From Ciona intestinalis (Eukaryota; Chordata; Ascidiacea; Phlebobranchia; Cionidae): a stretch of DNA of 64,000 bases. The notes under the pieces are model-generated. The model saw only the letters and a list, made by a program, of their open reading frames with translations, searched no databases and was not told the origin of the DNA. Positions 63,809-64,000 of this stretch are shown piece by piece. A program made the translations under genes and the position numbers. The DNA lies in NCBI RefSeq assembly GCF_000224145.3, contig NC_020170.2, positions 2,599,589 through 2,663,588 of the forward strand. The letters run 5' to 3'. Positions within the stretch are counted from its first letter, which is position 1, and every line of letters starts with the position of its first letter.

Positions 63809-64000
63809 GAAATGAGCGGAAACCGTTCTTACTCATCACTGCTAATTAATACGAAGTGCAACTTTTTTCCTGCGTCGGTCTTCTCCCAGACGACCAGTAC
63901 GTGCGAATCATTACTTTGTTTATTACACTCTGCGTGGTGTCATGTACTTTCTACATAACATGCAATATCAGAAGCATAACAGTTATCAAACATCGGTATC
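63806..64000. repeat. Second copy of the secreted gene's upstream region, without its coding part
   Basis: Matches 63171-63359 but the flank where the coding exon should lie is replaced by the inverted-repeat arm. Runs off the window end. Suggests a tandem gene copy lost or displaced by the repeat, or a gene family continuing beyond the window. Confidence 0.7.

Noticed and set aside
1..64000. CRISPR arrays, bacterial operons, integrated virus or retrotransposon polyprotein
   Set aside because: Spliced eukaryotic genes throughout; no reverse transcriptase, integrase, capsid or spacer-repeat pattern was seen.

Overview
This is a eukaryotic window, almost certainly from an ascidian tunicate, most likely Ciona. 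It is AT-rich and intron-dense, with GT-AG introns of roughly 200-1500 bp, intron phases conserved with vertebrate orthologues, abundant short MITEs and tRNA-derived SINEs, and chordate-type gene content. The species call is inference from gene content and repeats. There are three runs of N: 15192-15241, 47808-48052 and 61479-61978. Because the genes are spliced, coding regions were rebuilt exon by exon from splice sites, phase and protein family motifs.

Layout. 1-7192: upstream DNA with no gene I can defend, but with a CRE/CCAAT cluster near 5.4 kb. 7193-38308 (+): one large receptor gene or two adjacent ones. 33 phase-compatible exons encode a mannose-receptor-type cysteine-rich (ricin-B-like) domain, 14 sushi/CCP domains with six cysteines each, a Thr/Pro mucin stalk, a transmembrane helix and two tyrosine phosphatase domains closely resembling vertebrate PTPRA/PTPRE. 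The 6.8-kb intron between CCP 11 and CCP 12 holds the most unusual object in the window: about ten diverged tandem units that look like small Pol III RNA genes. Each has a conserved proximal element (CCCACAAA) about 62 bp upstream, a TATA-like box about 30 bp upstream, a two-helix structure with compensatory base changes between copies, and a T4-T6 terminator. Architecture, clustering and a GGUCCG end resemble Y RNAs/stem-bulge RNAs.

38309-44443: intergenic, rich in MITEs and short tandem duplications. 44444-50833 (+): SCPx-type 3-ketoacyl-CoA thiolase ending directly in a peroxisomal AKL signal without an SCP2 domain; one catalytic exon is missing in an N gap. Inside one of its introns, on the same strand, lies a two-exon SLC35G-like transporter (48558-49790). 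51878-56985 (+): cytosolic HMG-CoA synthase, eight exons, with one GC-AG intron. 57801-58625 (-): an intronless four-helix protein matching the LRRC8 pore domain but without leucine-rich repeats; a truncated MITE supplies its last codons and stop. 62710-63059 (-): a small two-exon secreted peptide precursor with a signal peptide, a cationic amphipathic segment and an acidic tail, as in tunicate antimicrobial peptide precursors; it is flanked by a 250-bp inverted repeat and a duplicated promoter.

The genes do not form an obvious pathway. The thiolase and HMG-CoA synthase are neighbouring acyl-CoA enzymes, and the receptor and the secreted peptide are plausible defence or self-recognition genes, but adjacency alone proves no link.
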